Assembly: GCA_030220185.1 (NCBI GenBank)
Contig: JASPKZ010002337.1
Coordinates: 1,955,501 to 2,019,500, forward strand
Direction: 5' to 3'
Length of the DNA stretch: 64,000 nt
Source: Diploptera punctata
Lineage: Eukaryota; Arthropoda; Insecta; Blattodea; Blaberidae
Below, in pieces: positions 1 through 11,689 of this stretch (the stretch's first letter is position 1; every line of letters begins with the position of its first letter). A program made the position numbers and the translations under genes. The notes beneath the pieces were generated by a model that was given only the letters and a program-made list of their open reading frames with translations, was not told where the DNA came from and did no database searches.

Positions 1-180
1 AAGAAGAGTTAAGAGCAAAAGTAGACCAAGTACAAAAATTGAAAATCCCAGATATGTATGAATTTGGGTTCAAAATACCAATAATTCTTGAGAGCGATGG
101 TGAACCAAGTATTGTATATGTTCTTTTTTACAGTAAAAAAATATGTTTACGTCTTCATCTGCAATTAAATATATTGCTCT
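1..180 (+). other. Unrecognised open reading frame running in from the left edge
   Basis: The plus strand is open from base 3 to a stop at 178-180, about 58 codons. The peptide includes KLKIPDMYEFGFKIP. It is not obviously part of any repeat family seen elsewhere in the window. It could be the end of a host exon or transposon ORF that starts outside, or chance. I see no convincing splice donor. No function is assigned. Confidence 0.2.
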
Positions 181-338
181 AACTTTATATCAGTTTTTGT
201 CAAAAGAGTATAATAAGGATTTGATCCACTTTTGCTCTGACACCACATAATACATAGCTTCTACATTTGGGGATTCTATGCCAGGAATCCATTTACAAAA
301 TGTGATATAAAAACGGAAAACGCAAAAATTATTGTTAC

Positions 339-642
339 CATCCATAGTAATTCTGCCCGAAGGCAGATCTTTCACTGCAAACATAGCATTTTATTGCTAT
401 GCTTGCAGCTTTACTAGGGAATCGTAGGTGTGGTAGCTTCCCGTTGCTTTCCACACCGGTGAAGGATGATGACAAGGATGATAATGATGGCCATATGATT
501 TCGGGGACCGTTTGGGCCTTAAAGTTTTCCTGACATTTGTCTTACAGGTGAGAAAAAACCCCGATAAAAACCTCACCCAGAAAAACTACCCCGACGGGGA
601 TCGAACCCGGGCCCGCTGCGTGACAAGACCACAGTGGTGGAC
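339..642 (-). mobile_element. SINE family A, tRNA-derived, minus orientation
   Basis: Read on the minus strand, the copy begins with a tRNA-like head holding a B-box (GGGTTCGATCCCCG type). It continues through a body with CTTACAGGTGAG(G)AAAAACCC and ends in a conserved tail around TTCTGCCCGAAGGCAG. The same unit recurs at 8812-9000, 9745-9893, 40930-41116, 52452-52790, 57610-57720 and 60993-61331. Part of the head is missing here, because the GCAGCACGCTACCTCGA segment has been deleted. Confidence 0.8.
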
Positions 643-1430
643 ATTATCGTTACAATATGTAAATAATTATGAGGGTAAAAAACACGGTTTAAAAAATGTG
701 AAGAATATCTTTAAAATTGAACCAGAATTTCTGGTATTTTTAACTTAAAATTGCCATATTTACAATGAAAAACATGGATTAGTCATTATTCAAACAGAAT
801 TGCCAACTCATCCGTATGGGGCTACATATTATTCAATAAACTGTAAACTAATCTGTTGTACATTATTTTGCCCTTTTCTCATCTAACGAAAAAAAATTAC
901 AAAGTATTATGTGGAACAGAACTTACAAGGGAACTGTCGACTATTGCTTGCCGAAACCTACCTAGAAATTTACCTCAGAGAAACGTTGAGATGTATCAAA
1001 GCCGTGTCCAAAAAATATATCTGCCTTTTTAAGTACAAAGCACAGAAATTGAAGCCAGGATCTAGGAAAGACAAATCATAATACGGAGCAAATGTATATC
1101 CCTGCATGAGTTTACGAGTGAAGTGAAGTGAGGCGGGACGGCGCGGATAGCGTATAGTGCGGGCTATCCAGTCTGCCAATACAGGAATACATTCCTAAAG
1201 TTTAAATGAGAAATTCTGCGCTGGATTTTAGTGCATTGCAGTTAAAACGGCATAAGATTAAGTTTATAATTAAGGACTCTCCTGGCGCATCACCACCATA
1301 TCATCAGGGCAGCGTAACTCCGCCTTCCAGGCGCCTCAACCTCGTTCATTACTATTACAACAATGCCAGGGGAGAATATCAGAAATATCAAAATGACAAC
1401 ATGGGGCATTGAATATAGGCCTACAGTATA
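643..1430. other. Intergenic stretch without recognisable gene
   Basis: AT-rich sequence with only short chance ORFs on both strands. No tRNA, TIR or conserved domain was recognised. It ends where the 5'-truncated RTE-like element begins. Confidence 0.5.
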
Positions 1431-2383
1431 CTGCATTTGGAACGGGTTTTTTAGTCAGAAGGAGGATCCTATCTGCTATCCGAGATATTAAGTTTGTTAG
1501 TGATAGGATATCATACATAATTCTAAAGGGTAAACGACATGATTTTATAATTGTAAATGTACATGCCCCCACAGAAGATAAAGATGACAAGATCAAGGAT
1601 GAGTTCTATGACGAATTAGAATGCTTATTTGATAGCCTTTCACCATATCATATGAAAATTGTCTTAGGAGATTTTAATGCAAAAGTGGGGCGGGAAGATA
1701 TATTCAAACCAACAATAGGCAAATTCAGTCTTCATGAAGATAGTAACGACAACGGGGTTAGATTAGTCACATTTGCCACATCAAAGAATCTCATTGTTAA
1801 GAGCACAACATTTCAGCATAAGGATATTCATAAATACACCTGGACGTCCCCAGATGGAGAAACTCGGAACCAGATAGATCATGTATTAGTGGATAAACGC
1901 TGGCACAGTAGCATCATCGATGTTAAATCAGTTAGAGGGACAGACTGCAATTCGGATCATCATCTGGTCAGAGTGAAAATCAGACAACGGCTATCGCTTA
2001 TGAGAGGAACAAACGCTAAAGATGATTCTGTAAAATATGAATTAAAAAACTTGAAAAATGATGAAATGCGGCAAGAATACCAAATCAAAATTGCTAATAG
2101 ATTTGAAGTACTGGAATCTTCAGATGACAATGTGGCAAACGAAGAAGAAACTGATATAAATAAAGAATGGGAGGCTATAAGAGATACTATTAAATTGTCA
2201 GCATCAGAAAGCATTGGTTGTTTAAAAAAGAGGCAAAACAAGAAATGGTTTGATGAGGAATGTGCCGACATCGTAAAGAAAAGAAAGCTAGCAAAAATGA
2301 AATGGTTACACGAGCCAAATGAGGTAAATTTAGAGCAATTGGGTAGTGTTAGACGGGAAAACCACCAAGTTACTAAAGAGTAA
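1409..2383 (+). pseudogene. Endonuclease part of RTE-like ORF, copy 1
   Basis: The exonuclease/endonuclease/phosphatase fold is seen from motifs GDFNAKVG, NQIDHVLVD and SDHHLV; the latter holds the catalytic Asp-His pair. This domain nicks the chromosomal target so that reverse transcription can be primed there. Codons before AFGTGFLVRRR come from flanking sequence, so the true element starts near 1431. The frame is lost at about 2356, where copy 1 has four As and copy 2 has three. Confidence 0.85.
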
Positions 2384-3425
2384 GAAGAGGGAATATTTGA
2401 GAGAGAAGATTAATGATCTTGAAATGAATGCAAAAAATAGGAACATTAGAGAATTATATCAGGGAATTAGTATAGAGAAGAAAGGGTTTCAGGCTAGAAC
2501 AAACATAATTCGGAATGAAAATGGGGATATGATTGCAGATTCCAGGAGTATATTAAATAGATGGAAAAGTTACTTTAATCAGCTATTAAATGTCCATACA
2601 GAACAGGACATTGAGGAGGATAAGTTACAGACAGTAGAAATGCTAGTCGCAGAGCCAAGTGCATTAGAGTTTGAAATGGCGATTGAAAAATTGAAGATGT
2701 ACAAAGCATCAGGTTCAGATGAGATCCCAGCAGAACTGATAAAATCAGGAGGAGAAAAACTGACGGACAAGATACGCTGGTTGCTTAGTATGATTTGGAA
2801 AAAAGAAGCTCTTCCAGATGAATGGAAGGAATTAATTATCGTACCAATCTATAAGAAAGGAGATAAAACAGATTGCAACAACTACAGGGGCATCTCATTA
2901 CTTTCAACTTCGTACAAAATTCTAACAAATATATTAGTAAGCAGACTTACTCCCTATATTGATGACATTCTAGGAGATCATCAATGTGCATTTAGAAGAA
3001 GCAGGTCTACAACAGATCAGATTTTTAGTATAAGACATATTTTAGAAAAGAAATGGGAATATAATGGTACTGCACATCAACTATATGTAGACTTCAAAAA
3101 AGCATATGATTCAATTAAGAGGGAGAATTTATATAGTATCCTGCTGGAGTTCGGAATTCCTAAAAAGTTAGTTAGACTTATACGAATGTGTCTAAATGGC
3201 TCAAAGAGTAGGGTACGTGTAGGCAAACAGTTTTCTGACACTTTTGTAATCCAGAATGGGTTGAAACAAGGAGATGCACTATCTCCTCTACTATTTAATT
3301 TTGTACTAGAGCATACCATTAAATCTTTAGAGAATGAGGAAGGCTTACAACTCAATGGTATTAATAAGCTGTTAGTTTATGCTGATGATGTAGTACTACT
3401 GGCCGATAGCAAGGAAAAATACTAA
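2346..3425 (+). pseudogene. Reverse transcriptase part of RTE-like ORF, copy 1
   Basis: RT palm motifs are visible: KKGDKTDCNNYRGISLLS, FKKAYDSI (motif A Asp), GLKQGDALSPLLFNFVLE (motif B) and LLVYADDVVLLADS (motif C catalytic Asp pair). This enzyme copies element RNA at the nicked target. The frame breaks right after YADD, at an A-run near 3411, where copy 2 reads on as EEILKANTHT. Confidence 0.9.
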
Positions 3426-3445
3426 AGGCCAACACGCACACACTA

Positions 3446-3721
3446 TTGAGTAACACTAAGAAATTGGGACTGGAAGTAAATATCAGTAAAACTAAATATA
3501 TGGTCACACGTAGAAATTCAGTATATAATGGAAATGGACAGCTAATGACAAATGAGGGAAATTTTGAGGAAGTGGCTGAATTCAAATACCTAGGAACAAT
3601 AATCACAAATAGGAATGAGATGCACAAAGAAATTAAACATAGGCTCAATTCTGGAAATGCATGCTATTATGCATTGCAGAGACTTTTGATGTCCCAACTC
3701 CTTTCAAAAACGTTAAACTGA
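3446..3721 (+). pseudogene. RT thumb segment of RTE-like ORF, copy 1
   Basis: Continues the RT thumb in a shifted frame (EVNISKTKYMV, EFKYLGTIITN). It is cut off near 3709 by a one-base shorter A-run than in copy 2. Together with the pieces before and after, it forms one original ORF. Confidence 0.85.
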
Positions 3722-4185
3722 AAATATATAAAACTATTATTCTACCAGTTATATTATATGGGTGCGAAACATGGACTCTTACTTTAAGGGAGGAAAGGAG
3801 ATTACGAGTATTTGAGAATAAAGTTCTTAGGAAAATTTTTGGACCAAAGAGAGATGAACAGACAGGTGAATGGAGAAGACTACATAACAATGAACTACAT
3901 GGTCTTTATAGGAAGCCAGATATAATAAGAACAGTTAAGTCTCGTAGACTGCGATGGGCAGGACATGTTGCGCGTATGGGGAATGAAAGATGTGCATGGA
4001 AACTTCTTGTAGGAAAGCCAGAGGGAAAACGCCCAGTTGGTAGACCAAGAATGAGGTGGGAGAACAACATTAACTATGATTTGAGGGAAGTAGATTATAC
4101 AGGGAATGATTGGAAAGCATTAGCTCAGGATAGGGATGTATGGAGAGCTTATGTCCGTGCGGCCATGAACCTACGGGTTCGATAG
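3661..4185 (+). pseudogene. C-terminal tail domain of RTE-like ORF, copy 1
   Basis: Carries YKTIILPVILYGCETW, RRLRWAGHVARM, GKPEGKRPVGRPRMRWENNI and a final WRAYVRAAMNLRVR followed by a stop. This block is the most repeated coding relic in the window (about ten further copies). Its role is not well defined. The stop codon is followed within about 10 nt by the TAAG tandem tail. Confidence 0.85.
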
Positions 4186-4319
4186 TGCCAGTGAGTAAGT
4201 AAGTAAGTAAGTATATAATATATAATTTTGGTCGAAATGTATTTTTTGTTGTATCCCTGCTCTAAATGTTGATCTCCATGTGAATCAAGTCAAATTACAT
4301 AGATAAATAAACTCCATGG

Positions 4320-4583
4320 CTTGACAGGACTAGAAGCCTACAAGCCGTTTGATGGCCCCTCACATCCACATACGTTAATCATAGAAGTAGACGATCGTCC
4401 AGCCAGTGTAGGAATGATATGCGGTCAACATGTCAGGTCCCCCAGCCATCCAATACCTTACGATTCTGGGTGGCTGCCACACTGACCGAAATTCCATGAG
4501 AAAATGTATTCCCCACGGAGAAGTCCAGTAGCTCTGCACCAAGGCACACTGCCTTAACCATTCGGCTACGGCGCGGGGCGCTT
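4320..4583 (-). mobile_element. SINE family B, minus orientation
   Basis: Reverse complement starts with a tRNA-Leu-like head (GCCGAATGGTTAAGGC type). It shares its body (AATTTCGGTCAGTGTGGCAG, then CATATCATTCCTACACTGGC) with copies at 32677-33017, 33590-33870 and 60148-60498. Confidence 0.75.
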
Positions 4584-6239
4584 ATATTAAATATACTGTT
4601 CCAACTAATAATTTAATTAGGTAATTATGAAGAATGTGCTGTTTTTGCTATTTAAGCGGCTTTTATCTCAAAATTCAACATTAGAATACAGAACTAATGT
4701 AAGCTTAATTAAATCCTCATTTTTGAAACGATTTGTACTACAAATCCTAGATAAACCCTAACCGAAATGAAAGCTACCTAGGTCCCTAATAGCCTACGCT
4801 AAACAAAAATGACAAGATTTGGTTATACTTTTAATTTAAGGTCGATATGTGTAAATGTGAAATAAAACTAAAATATTGTTTATAAATCGTTCACTCACTA
4901 AAATTAACTAGTTAATATAAATAGTAAGAATAAGCATATAAGCCCTTGAGTATTGAAATGAGCATATCTATTATGTCTTGTTTCGTGTAAACTGAATTTT
5001 CTTCTATCTACTGGTTTACATAATATAACTAGTAATACAAAAAATATATTTTTTTAATAAACATTTGGAAACACTAGAAAATACAATTATATATATAAAT
5101 ATACTCTTGAGCTATCAGTAAATGAGCTCGCTAGTAAATGCGCCAAATGTGGACATGACCCATTTTAATACTCAAGGGCTCGTATGTGAACCGCATATTC
5201 TGACTGCAATTAGTTTTAATTACTGTGCAATTCACTTACCTTGATTTTTTCATCAATCTTCCACTCCTTTGAAGCATTTCAACACTACCAGTATAATTAT
5301 TGTATTTGTCTTTTCTTACATTCTCTATCTACCTTAGTACATATCAACGCACAAAAACACTAAAGTCCCTTTTTCCGAAAAGCGTACCGACACTACACAA
5401 ACGTAAGGAAAAATGACTCGATATGACGCTTCCATGCCACAGTAAGTACCATGATTAAATCACTGAAGTAAAATAATAACATAAATATGGCTTTCAATTT
5501 AAACAACAGACATGCATTCACAGGAAAAATCATAATCCGTCACTTACAGCACAACATGGCTCCACATAAAAATATTAAATGGCTATGGTAGCTAACTCGC
5601 AGTAGACACAATGTCTAAAATAACATGAATATACAATCTTAAAATACGGATCGATCAAACAAACGTTCAAATTCACTCAAAAAGTTATTTTAACGGAATT
5701 TTACGTAGTTTGTAATAAAACTAGATATCTTTTGCCGATTAATAGAGAAGAGCACACAAAGAACTTAACATGGCACGTCCGGATTCACCACTGCCGGCTT
5801 GATCAAATCTAGATAACGCGGAAAGTGCGTTCAATTTCTTATAGAACAATGGTATAAAAATAAAGACAAACGATACACCCTCGCTTATCGCTGGTAGGTG
5901 GATGCGAGTAGTTTACTTGTATTGCCGCATCAATGATAAGCACTGGTGTATCCTCATAAATCCTTAATGGATTTTTTATTTCACAAACATGTTTTAAATA
6001 TTTTAAAAATAAGTATTCAATTTTATTATATACAGCATTTCAATGATTCTAATGGGTTAATTACAGTACTGCATATTTATGGTAAAATAAAGCAGTGATA
6101 ATTATTGATTTTAACGAATTCCGAAGGAATGAAGCTATTGAGATTGTTCTCATGAAAATATTTTCGAATTTTTTTTACATACTTACTTCGATCCTATCTA
6201 ATAGACACCGAATGTGATCATGACCAATATATAAATAAA
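4584..6239. other. Long non-coding stretch, AT-rich, no recognised repeat
   Basis: No ORF, tRNA or repeat shared with the rest of the window was seen, which makes this one of the few low-repeat blocks. It contains a possible short first exon at 5240-5277 (minus) and could therefore include promoter sequence of a gene leaving the window to the left. That is speculative. Confidence 0.4.
5240..5277 (-). CDS. Possible short first coding exon
   Basis: On the minus strand an ATG at 5277-5275 opens 12 codons (MLQRSGRLMKKS) plus two bases. They run straight into a consensus donor AAG|GTAAGTG at 5239. The surrounding sequence is non-repetitive. No acceptor or continuation is visible before the left edge, so this may equally be a chance donor. 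Confidence 0.2.
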
Positions 6240-6518
6240 AATTACTGGCTCCATCGAATCCGTAGGTTCATGGCCAAGCGGACATAAGCTTTCCATACAT
6301 CCCTATCCTGGGATGTTTTCCAATCATCCCCTGTATGATCTACTTCCCTCAAATCATGATTATTCTCACACCTCGTTCTAGGTCTACCAACTGGGCGTTT
6401 TCCCTCTGGTTTTCCTACAAGAAGCTTCCATGCACATTTTTCATTATCCATTCGTGCCATATGTCCTGCACATCGCAGTCTACGAGACTTAACTTTTCTT
6501 TTCCTATAAACACCATGA

Positions 6519-6523
<5 letters not shown>
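6240..6523 (-). mobile_element. RTE-like 3' tail fragment, minus
   Basis: Minus-strand translation gives KSRRLRCAGHMARM, GKPEGKRPVGRPRTR and VRLAMNLRIR, the same tail domain as in the two long RTE copies. The fragment is 5'-truncated and abuts a (TA)n run. Past that run a plus-oriented RT fragment of the same family begins, forming a head-to-head pair. Confidence 0.85.

Positions 6524-6556
<33 letters not shown>
6521..6556. repeat. (TA)n microsatellite
   Basis: About 17 TA units between two oppositely oriented RTE fragments. Confidence 0.95.
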
Positions 6557-6558
<2 letters not shown>

Positions 6559-6564
6559 TCATTC

Positions 6565-7365
6565 AGTATGATTTGGGAAAAAAGAGGTACTTCCAAATGA
6601 ATGGAAAGAATCAATTATCGTAACAATCTATAATAAAGGAATTAAATTGATTGCATCAATTACCAGGGGTATCTCATAACTTTCAACTTCATACAAAATT
6701 ATAACAAATATATTATTATCCAGACTTACTCTCTATACTGATGATGTAATATTAGATCATCAATGTGGATTTAGAAGAAATAGGTTTACAACACATCACA
6801 TTTTTAGTGTAAGACAGATTTTTAGAAAATAAATGGGAATATAATGGCACTGTACATCAACTATATGTGGACTTCAAAGAGACATATGATTCAATTAAGA
6901 GGGAGAAGTTGTATAGTATCCTGCTGAACTTCGAAATTCCTAAAATGTTTGTGAGACTTAATACGAAAGTATCTAAATGACACATAGAGTGAGGTGTGTC
7001 AATGCAAACAGTTTTCGGATACTGTTGGAATTCAAAATGGGTTAAAGCAAGGAGATGCACTATCTCCTCTACTATTCAATTTTGTACTAGAGCATGCCAT
7101 CAATTTTTTAGAGAATAAAGAAGGTGTACAACTCAATGGCATTAATAAACTGTTAGTATATGCTGATGATGTAGTATTAGTAGATGATAGCAAGGAGATA
7201 CTAAAGGCCAACACACACATTCCATTGAGTAACACTAACAAATTGGAACTGGAAGTAAACATCAACAAAACTAAATATATGGTCATACATATAAGTTAAT
7301 TTTATAATAGAAATGGACAGTTGATGACATATGAGAGAAATTTTGAAGAAGTGGCTGAATTTTAT
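6565..7365 (+). pseudogene. Decayed RTE-like RT fragment
   Basis: Several frames together resemble copy 1 from YRGISLLS through GLKQGDALSPLLFNFVLEHA (7036-7100) to VYADDVVLV (7156-7190) and the thumb. Numerous stops and indels show it is older than copies 1 and 2. It has neither the endonuclease nor the tail. Confidence 0.8.
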
Positions 7366-7639
7366 TTTCATAAAATAAGAAATATAAGTTACACAAAAAC
7401 TTTTACTGAAAAACTTTTAAAATAATTGTTTAAACAATTATTTTTCATTCAAAAAAAATTATTGTTATTTAAAAGATAACTTATAAAAAGATTTCAAAAG
7501 AAATCCCAATTAGAACTTTTTATAATAATTTATTATACATTTCCATTATTTTTTTTTCAATTTAATATTCAAAGCAATTAGACATTTCATGGGAATTAAA
7601 ATCTAGAACAGTAAGTAAATAAAATTCTGCAGAAATGGA

Positions 7640-7970
7640 TTTTTGGAGGAGTTCAACTGGATTTCAAGAAGAGATAAAATAAGAAACTGCATAATTAAAC
7701 AAAAGATGAATGTTCAAACTTCAATTGTGGGTTTCATAAAAAACAAACAATTAAAATTGTACGGTCATGTAAAAAGAATGGCAGAAGACAGATTCCCAAG
7801 AAGAATACTAGAATGGGTTGCCACTTGATAGAAGAAGAAGTGGACGGCCAGAAATAATATGGATTGACATGGTGTTTTGAGCAGCATGAGGTAAAAAGGA
7901 TTAGATGATGGAGATTGGAATAACAGAGAGATAGTAGATTAATTGCACGCAGGAAGATGATGTGAAACCT
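7640..7970 (+). pseudogene. Non-LTR retroelement 3' tail, second tail type
   Basis: Reads RRDKIRNCIIKQKMNV, LKLYGHVKRMAEDRFPRRIL and degraded GRPEI. The pattern (LRWYGHVxRMxEDRLPKxxLEW, then GRxRRGRP) is a second RTE-type tail, also seen at 61835-62296. Frames are broken after about 7825. Confidence 0.65.
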
Positions 7971-8207
7971 GCCAAAAAAAAAATTAATTAAATATTTTTT
8001 TTAAAAATACAACATAAAGTTTATATTACAAAGCAATTTTAATAATACACATTATTTCTTGTCAATCATTCAAATCTCTAAATTTATTTTGTATTTTAAT
8101 GAATATTTTTAATTTTAAAGCAATTATAACCTTTGCTAAATAAACACTGAAGATTGGATGGTAGATACAAGGGAAAGCTTATGTTCCAAAAACTATTTAT
8201 TGACTTT

Positions 8208-8455
8208 GGGACATGCCATAGTGTAGTTGGTTAAGGCAATATGCTACAAGCCGGAAAGTTGAGGGTTTGAGTCCCACTGCGATCACAATTTTTAAACGGA
8301 GTCAAACCTTCTGGTGGCACCAAGGTCCTGGGTTCTTAAAGTAAAGCAGCCATCATCAAATTGTCTAAAAAAGTGGGAGCCTTAACCTCCTACTACCTCA
8401 AGGGCCTCCTACTGCCTGTAGTGGGATCACTTTATTTTACTTAATGGCTTTGCAG
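8208..8455 (+). mobile_element. SINE family C, plus orientation
   Basis: A tRNA-like head (TAGTTGGTTAAGGC A-box region, GGGTTTGAGTCCC B-box) is followed by a body with TCTGGTGGCACCAAGG and a tail AGTGGGAGCCTTAACCTCCT ending in GTGGGATCACTTTA. A longer copy is at 57720-58000 and a minus copy at 21500-21835. Confidence 0.75.
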
Positions 8456-8514
8456 ACCTTTGAGTCTTTCCTTTGTTAGATCAAATTAATTTAATTTAAT
8501 GCTTATTTCCCTAC

Positions 8515-8785
8515 AGATTCCATGGATGGCATACCGACCCAATGAGACATCTAGTAAGCAACTATGGTATTATCTGGATGATGAAAGTCAATAAATTTTG
8601 CTTAGAGGCCTCTCTTTTCACGCTTGAAGGTCTTTCTTTTATGAGACTGAAAATCTTCAGACTCTGTATTTCCGGAAGACTTGTTCCTTGGATTTTTCAA
8701 TCCTAATAAAATCCATCAAATCTGGTCAGGATTGAACTCATGGCCGTTGGAACTAGAGATACAGAACATAACCAATGGACCACTG
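8515..8785 (-). mobile_element. SINE family D, minus orientation
   Basis: The minus strand begins with a tRNA-like head (GTGGTCCATTGGTTATGTTC, later a TTCAATCC B-box relic). The tail shares AAATTTTGCTTA and GCCTCT, GACTGAAAATCTTCAGA with the copy at 18275-18545. Confidence 0.6.
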
Positions 8786-8811
8786 CAACCAAATATTTTC
8801 TATATTCTATT

Positions 8812-9000
8812 CTATAAGTAATTCTGCCCAAGGGCAGGTCTTTCACTGCAATTATAGCATTTTCATGCTTTGTTTTGCAGCTTTACTAGGGTATTATAGA
8901 TGTGGTACCTTCCCATTGCTTTCCATACCGGTGAGGGGGGTTTATGATAATGATAAGGTTGATGATGATGATGGCCGGATGATTTTCGGGGACTATTTAA
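8812..9000 (-). mobile_element. SINE family A tail fragment, minus
   Basis: Matches only the tail half of the family: AATTCTGCCCAAGGGCAG, the AGCTTTACTAGGG block and the GATGATGATG-rich segment. The tRNA head is missing. It is followed at 9002-9065 by a short block (CCAATCAGAG) that recurs at 14850-14930. Confidence 0.7.
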
Positions 9001-9065
9001 CTTATGCCCCAAATGGTACTCAATGGCCAATCACGTTTCAATGATTTCTGTTTTACAACCAATCA

Positions 9066-9635
9066 GAGTTATGTTTCACGAAATATTTATCAGTGTTATA
9101 ATTACCATATTAAAGAAAGCTCCTCCTTTTTAATATTCTGAACAGGTCTGACCATTATTTTGCAGTGACTGAGCCTGCAAGAAATACGGCTACCAGATTG
9201 TATATATAGTGCATGAATGTTAACACATGCCGCATGCGGGAGTTAATATAAAAACATTTGTAGCAATTGATTATACCACCAAAAAAAGAAACCATTGTTT
9301 GCACTTTCTTAAATGTATTTTTTCCCAGGTAACAATCCAGAAAAATATAATTGTCATATTTACATCATACGACATCAGAAATGAATTAATATACAGTTTG
9401 ATGTGTTTCATTTTTTCTCCACTAGAGAGCATTCTTACAATATTGCGTTCCTTTGGCAATAAATAATATGATCTGGTTGTAGTGATAAACAAAAGCAATT
9501 GAAGCGTACCAATCGTTTCTCATTTGTTTTCAAACATCGCGTTTACATTAAATATATAAATATTTTAAAATAACTACAGTTAAATAATGATTTGTGAGTA
9601 AACAGCTTAATTTTATTCGTTAAATAGTCCTAACA
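9066..9635. other. No recognised gene or repeat
   Basis: AT-rich. Short overlapping ORFs at 9227-9466 (plus) and 9271-9498 (minus) show no domain and look like chance. Confidence 0.4.
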
Positions 9636-9731
9636 AATGCCACTCTTGATTTCCAAATTCTCTAGATAAATTCACTCCTCACTTCGTGAGTCGTGAATTT
9701 ATCGATAATTTGGAAATCACTTGTGGCATTA
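9636..9731. repeat. Perfect-looking fold-back hairpin
   Basis: Two arms of about 40 nt (AATGCCACTCTTGATTTCCA on one side, TGGAAATCACTTGTGGCATT on the other) meet at a small central hairpin TCACTTCGTGA. It may be a miniature fold-back element; no TSD was identified. Confidence 0.7.
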
Positions 9732-9744
9732 CTTATGATAATTT

Positions 9745-9893
9745 TGCCCTAACGCTTCCTGACATGTCTTACAGGTGAGGAAAAACCCGGAAAAAAAACT
9801 CACCCAGAAGCCTGTCCCGACCGGAAATTGAACCTGGGCCCGCTGCATGACAAGGCAGCACGCTACCTCGAGACCACAGCGGTAGACTTATTC
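9745..9893 (-). mobile_element. SINE family A head fragment, minus
   Basis: The plus strand shows the head half of family A in reverse: TGTCTTACAGGTGAGGAAAA, ACTCACCCAGAAGCC, then GACAAGGCAGCACGCTACCT. The tail half is missing. Confidence 0.75.
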
Positions 9894-10038
9894 TATATAA
9901 TCAACCCTAAAATGATATCAGCACTATTACATGTAGTTGTTTAGCCAATAATTCACTGAAAACTTTTTATTTTTACATTTATTAAAGAGTATTGCATATA
10001 CTTTTATTGTAAAAAACCTAACAATACACGAAAACTTA

Positions 10039-11085
10039 CAGTAAAATTTGTTCAATCTGGAATGTGAATAATGCAGAAACCTGTCCAATGTGAATAAATT
10101 TATTGATCCTGGCAAAATAATAGTCATTTTAGGTGTATTTATTTTGCATAAAACGGAATCTGACCAACGTGGAAACAGAAGGATATTTCAAAAAAAAAAA
10201 AGAAAAAAGGAATTATTCCTGCCACCGGGTGTACCTTAAATTTTATTTCGGTCTCACTGCACAGCCGTTATGCAAAATACAGGTACATGTCTTACAAATA
10301 AGCATTGCACTGTAAAATTTTTAATTAGTTTAAGTTCTGAGACCGATCTCTCACAGGTAGTCTTCTGAATTTACGGAATGAAGATGGCTAAAACGTATGT
10401 ATCATTGTTATTAAACGAAAAAGTGAAAGTGATCGAAGATAAATCTTCAAATTTCCGGACCGATGCTCCAAAGTCAAGCTCTAGCTGTTGTAAAATCCCT
10501 AAGGAATAACGATTTCAAGGCATCTTTAGGTTGGCTACACAGTTCTAAATGACGACAATATAGTGTGGAATGAAATTTGCGGGATATCGAAGGGGTGTGG
10601 ACAAAAGTGTAGTTATTGAGCGGAAATCAAAACTGCATATTTCAATTATAGTATACGCATATAAGAGACATTTTTAACGCTTAGGAAACGGGTCTGTTTT
10701 TTCTCACGTTACCGTCGAAGTTGCTCATACATACTATATTTCACTCTTCAAAGCTCCAATTAATCCTAGGTATGTAAAAGGACATATATGGTACTATATA
10801 ATCTAAGATTTTTAAGAAGTTGTAGTTTTTTTTATAATACAGAATTTTGTCTAATGTGGAAAAAAAATTGGTCCCATGCGATTCCGCTTTGAGCAAGGTT
10901 TACTGTATATTCCACTTTTCAAAGGCAGCGGAACTTCTGTTAATCCAAAGTACGTAAAAAGACATACGGTACTCTATAATCTAAGATTTTTAATAAGTTG
11001 TAGTTTTTTTATAACACGGAATTTTGTCTAATGTGGAAAAAAAAAAATTGGTCCCATGCAATTCCGCTATGATCAAGTTTTACTG
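10039..11085 (+). mobile_element. pogo/Tigger-like DNA transposon relic
   Basis: Starts at CAGTAAAATTTGTTCAATCTGGAA-type sequence, ends in ...ATCAAGTTTTACTG, and is flanked by TA. A short N-terminal transposase relic begins at about 10387 with MAKTYVSLLLNEKVKVIEDK, which resembles the CENP-B/psq-type HTH start of pogo transposases. No catalytic DDE domain remains. The 3' end is duplicated: about 175 nt occurs at 10730-10906 and again at 10907-11085. A relative lies at 44618-45560. Confidence 0.75.
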
Positions 11086-11164
11086 TATTTAAAAAGTTTT
11101 AAAATGAGTTTCTTTACAATTATTTTTCTACTTAATAAATATAAGTTTCTACTTAATACTTAAA

Positions 11165-11640
11165 TATATAACTGAAAATACATAAAACTCTTATTATTCC
11201 AGTTATATAATATTGATGTGAAATATACTTTAAAGGAGGAGAAAAGATTACAAGTATTTGAGAATAAAGTACTTAGGAAAATTTTTTGGACCGAACAGAG
11301 ATGAACAGACAGGTGAATGGAGAAGACTAAACTAACAGTGAGCTACATGATCTTTTTAGGAAACCAGATATTATAAAAACAATTAAGTCTCATATATTGT
11401 GATGTCCAGTACATGTGGCATGAATGGGGAATGAAAGAGGAGCATGGAATCTTATTATAGGAGAACCAGAGAAAAATGCCCAGTTGGTAGACTAAGAATG
11501 AAATGGTAGAATAATATTAACCATGATTTGAGGGAAGTAGATTATACAGGGGATGATTGGAAAACAATACCTCAGTATATGGATGTATGGAGAGTTTATG
11601 TTCATGAGGCCATGAACCTACAGGTTCAATAGAACCAGTG
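11165..11640 (+). pseudogene. RTE-like 3' tail fragment
   Basis: Degraded copy of the tail domain, with nucleotides matching 3715-4185 of copy 1 at about 80-85 percent by eye. Stops and indels are frequent. It ends with an (AATTAGTTAG)-type tail. Confidence 0.75.
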
Positions 11641-11689
11641 AATTAATTAGTTAGTTACTTATTTAATAGTTAAACTGATAATTAAGATA

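Larger units (their letters stand above)
1431..4205 (+). mobile_element. RTE-like non-LTR retrotransposon, copy 1 (5'-truncated)
   Basis: This copy contains an apurinic-type endonuclease, a reverse transcriptase and a C-terminal RWAGHVARM/RWENNI tail domain. It ends in a (TAAG)n tandem tail at about 4190-4213, which is usual for RTE-clade elements. It matches the minus-strand copy at 24233-27480 almost residue for residue but lacks the first 100 or so codons. The frame is broken at about 2356, 3411 and 3709, each time at an A-run that differs by one base from copy 2, so the copy is recent but does not read through as assembled. Confidence 0.9.

Noticed and set aside
5880..5990. Inverted repeat around GATACACC/GGTGTATC as a regulatory hairpin
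   Set aside because: Arms match only in short blocks with unequal spacing; not convincing.
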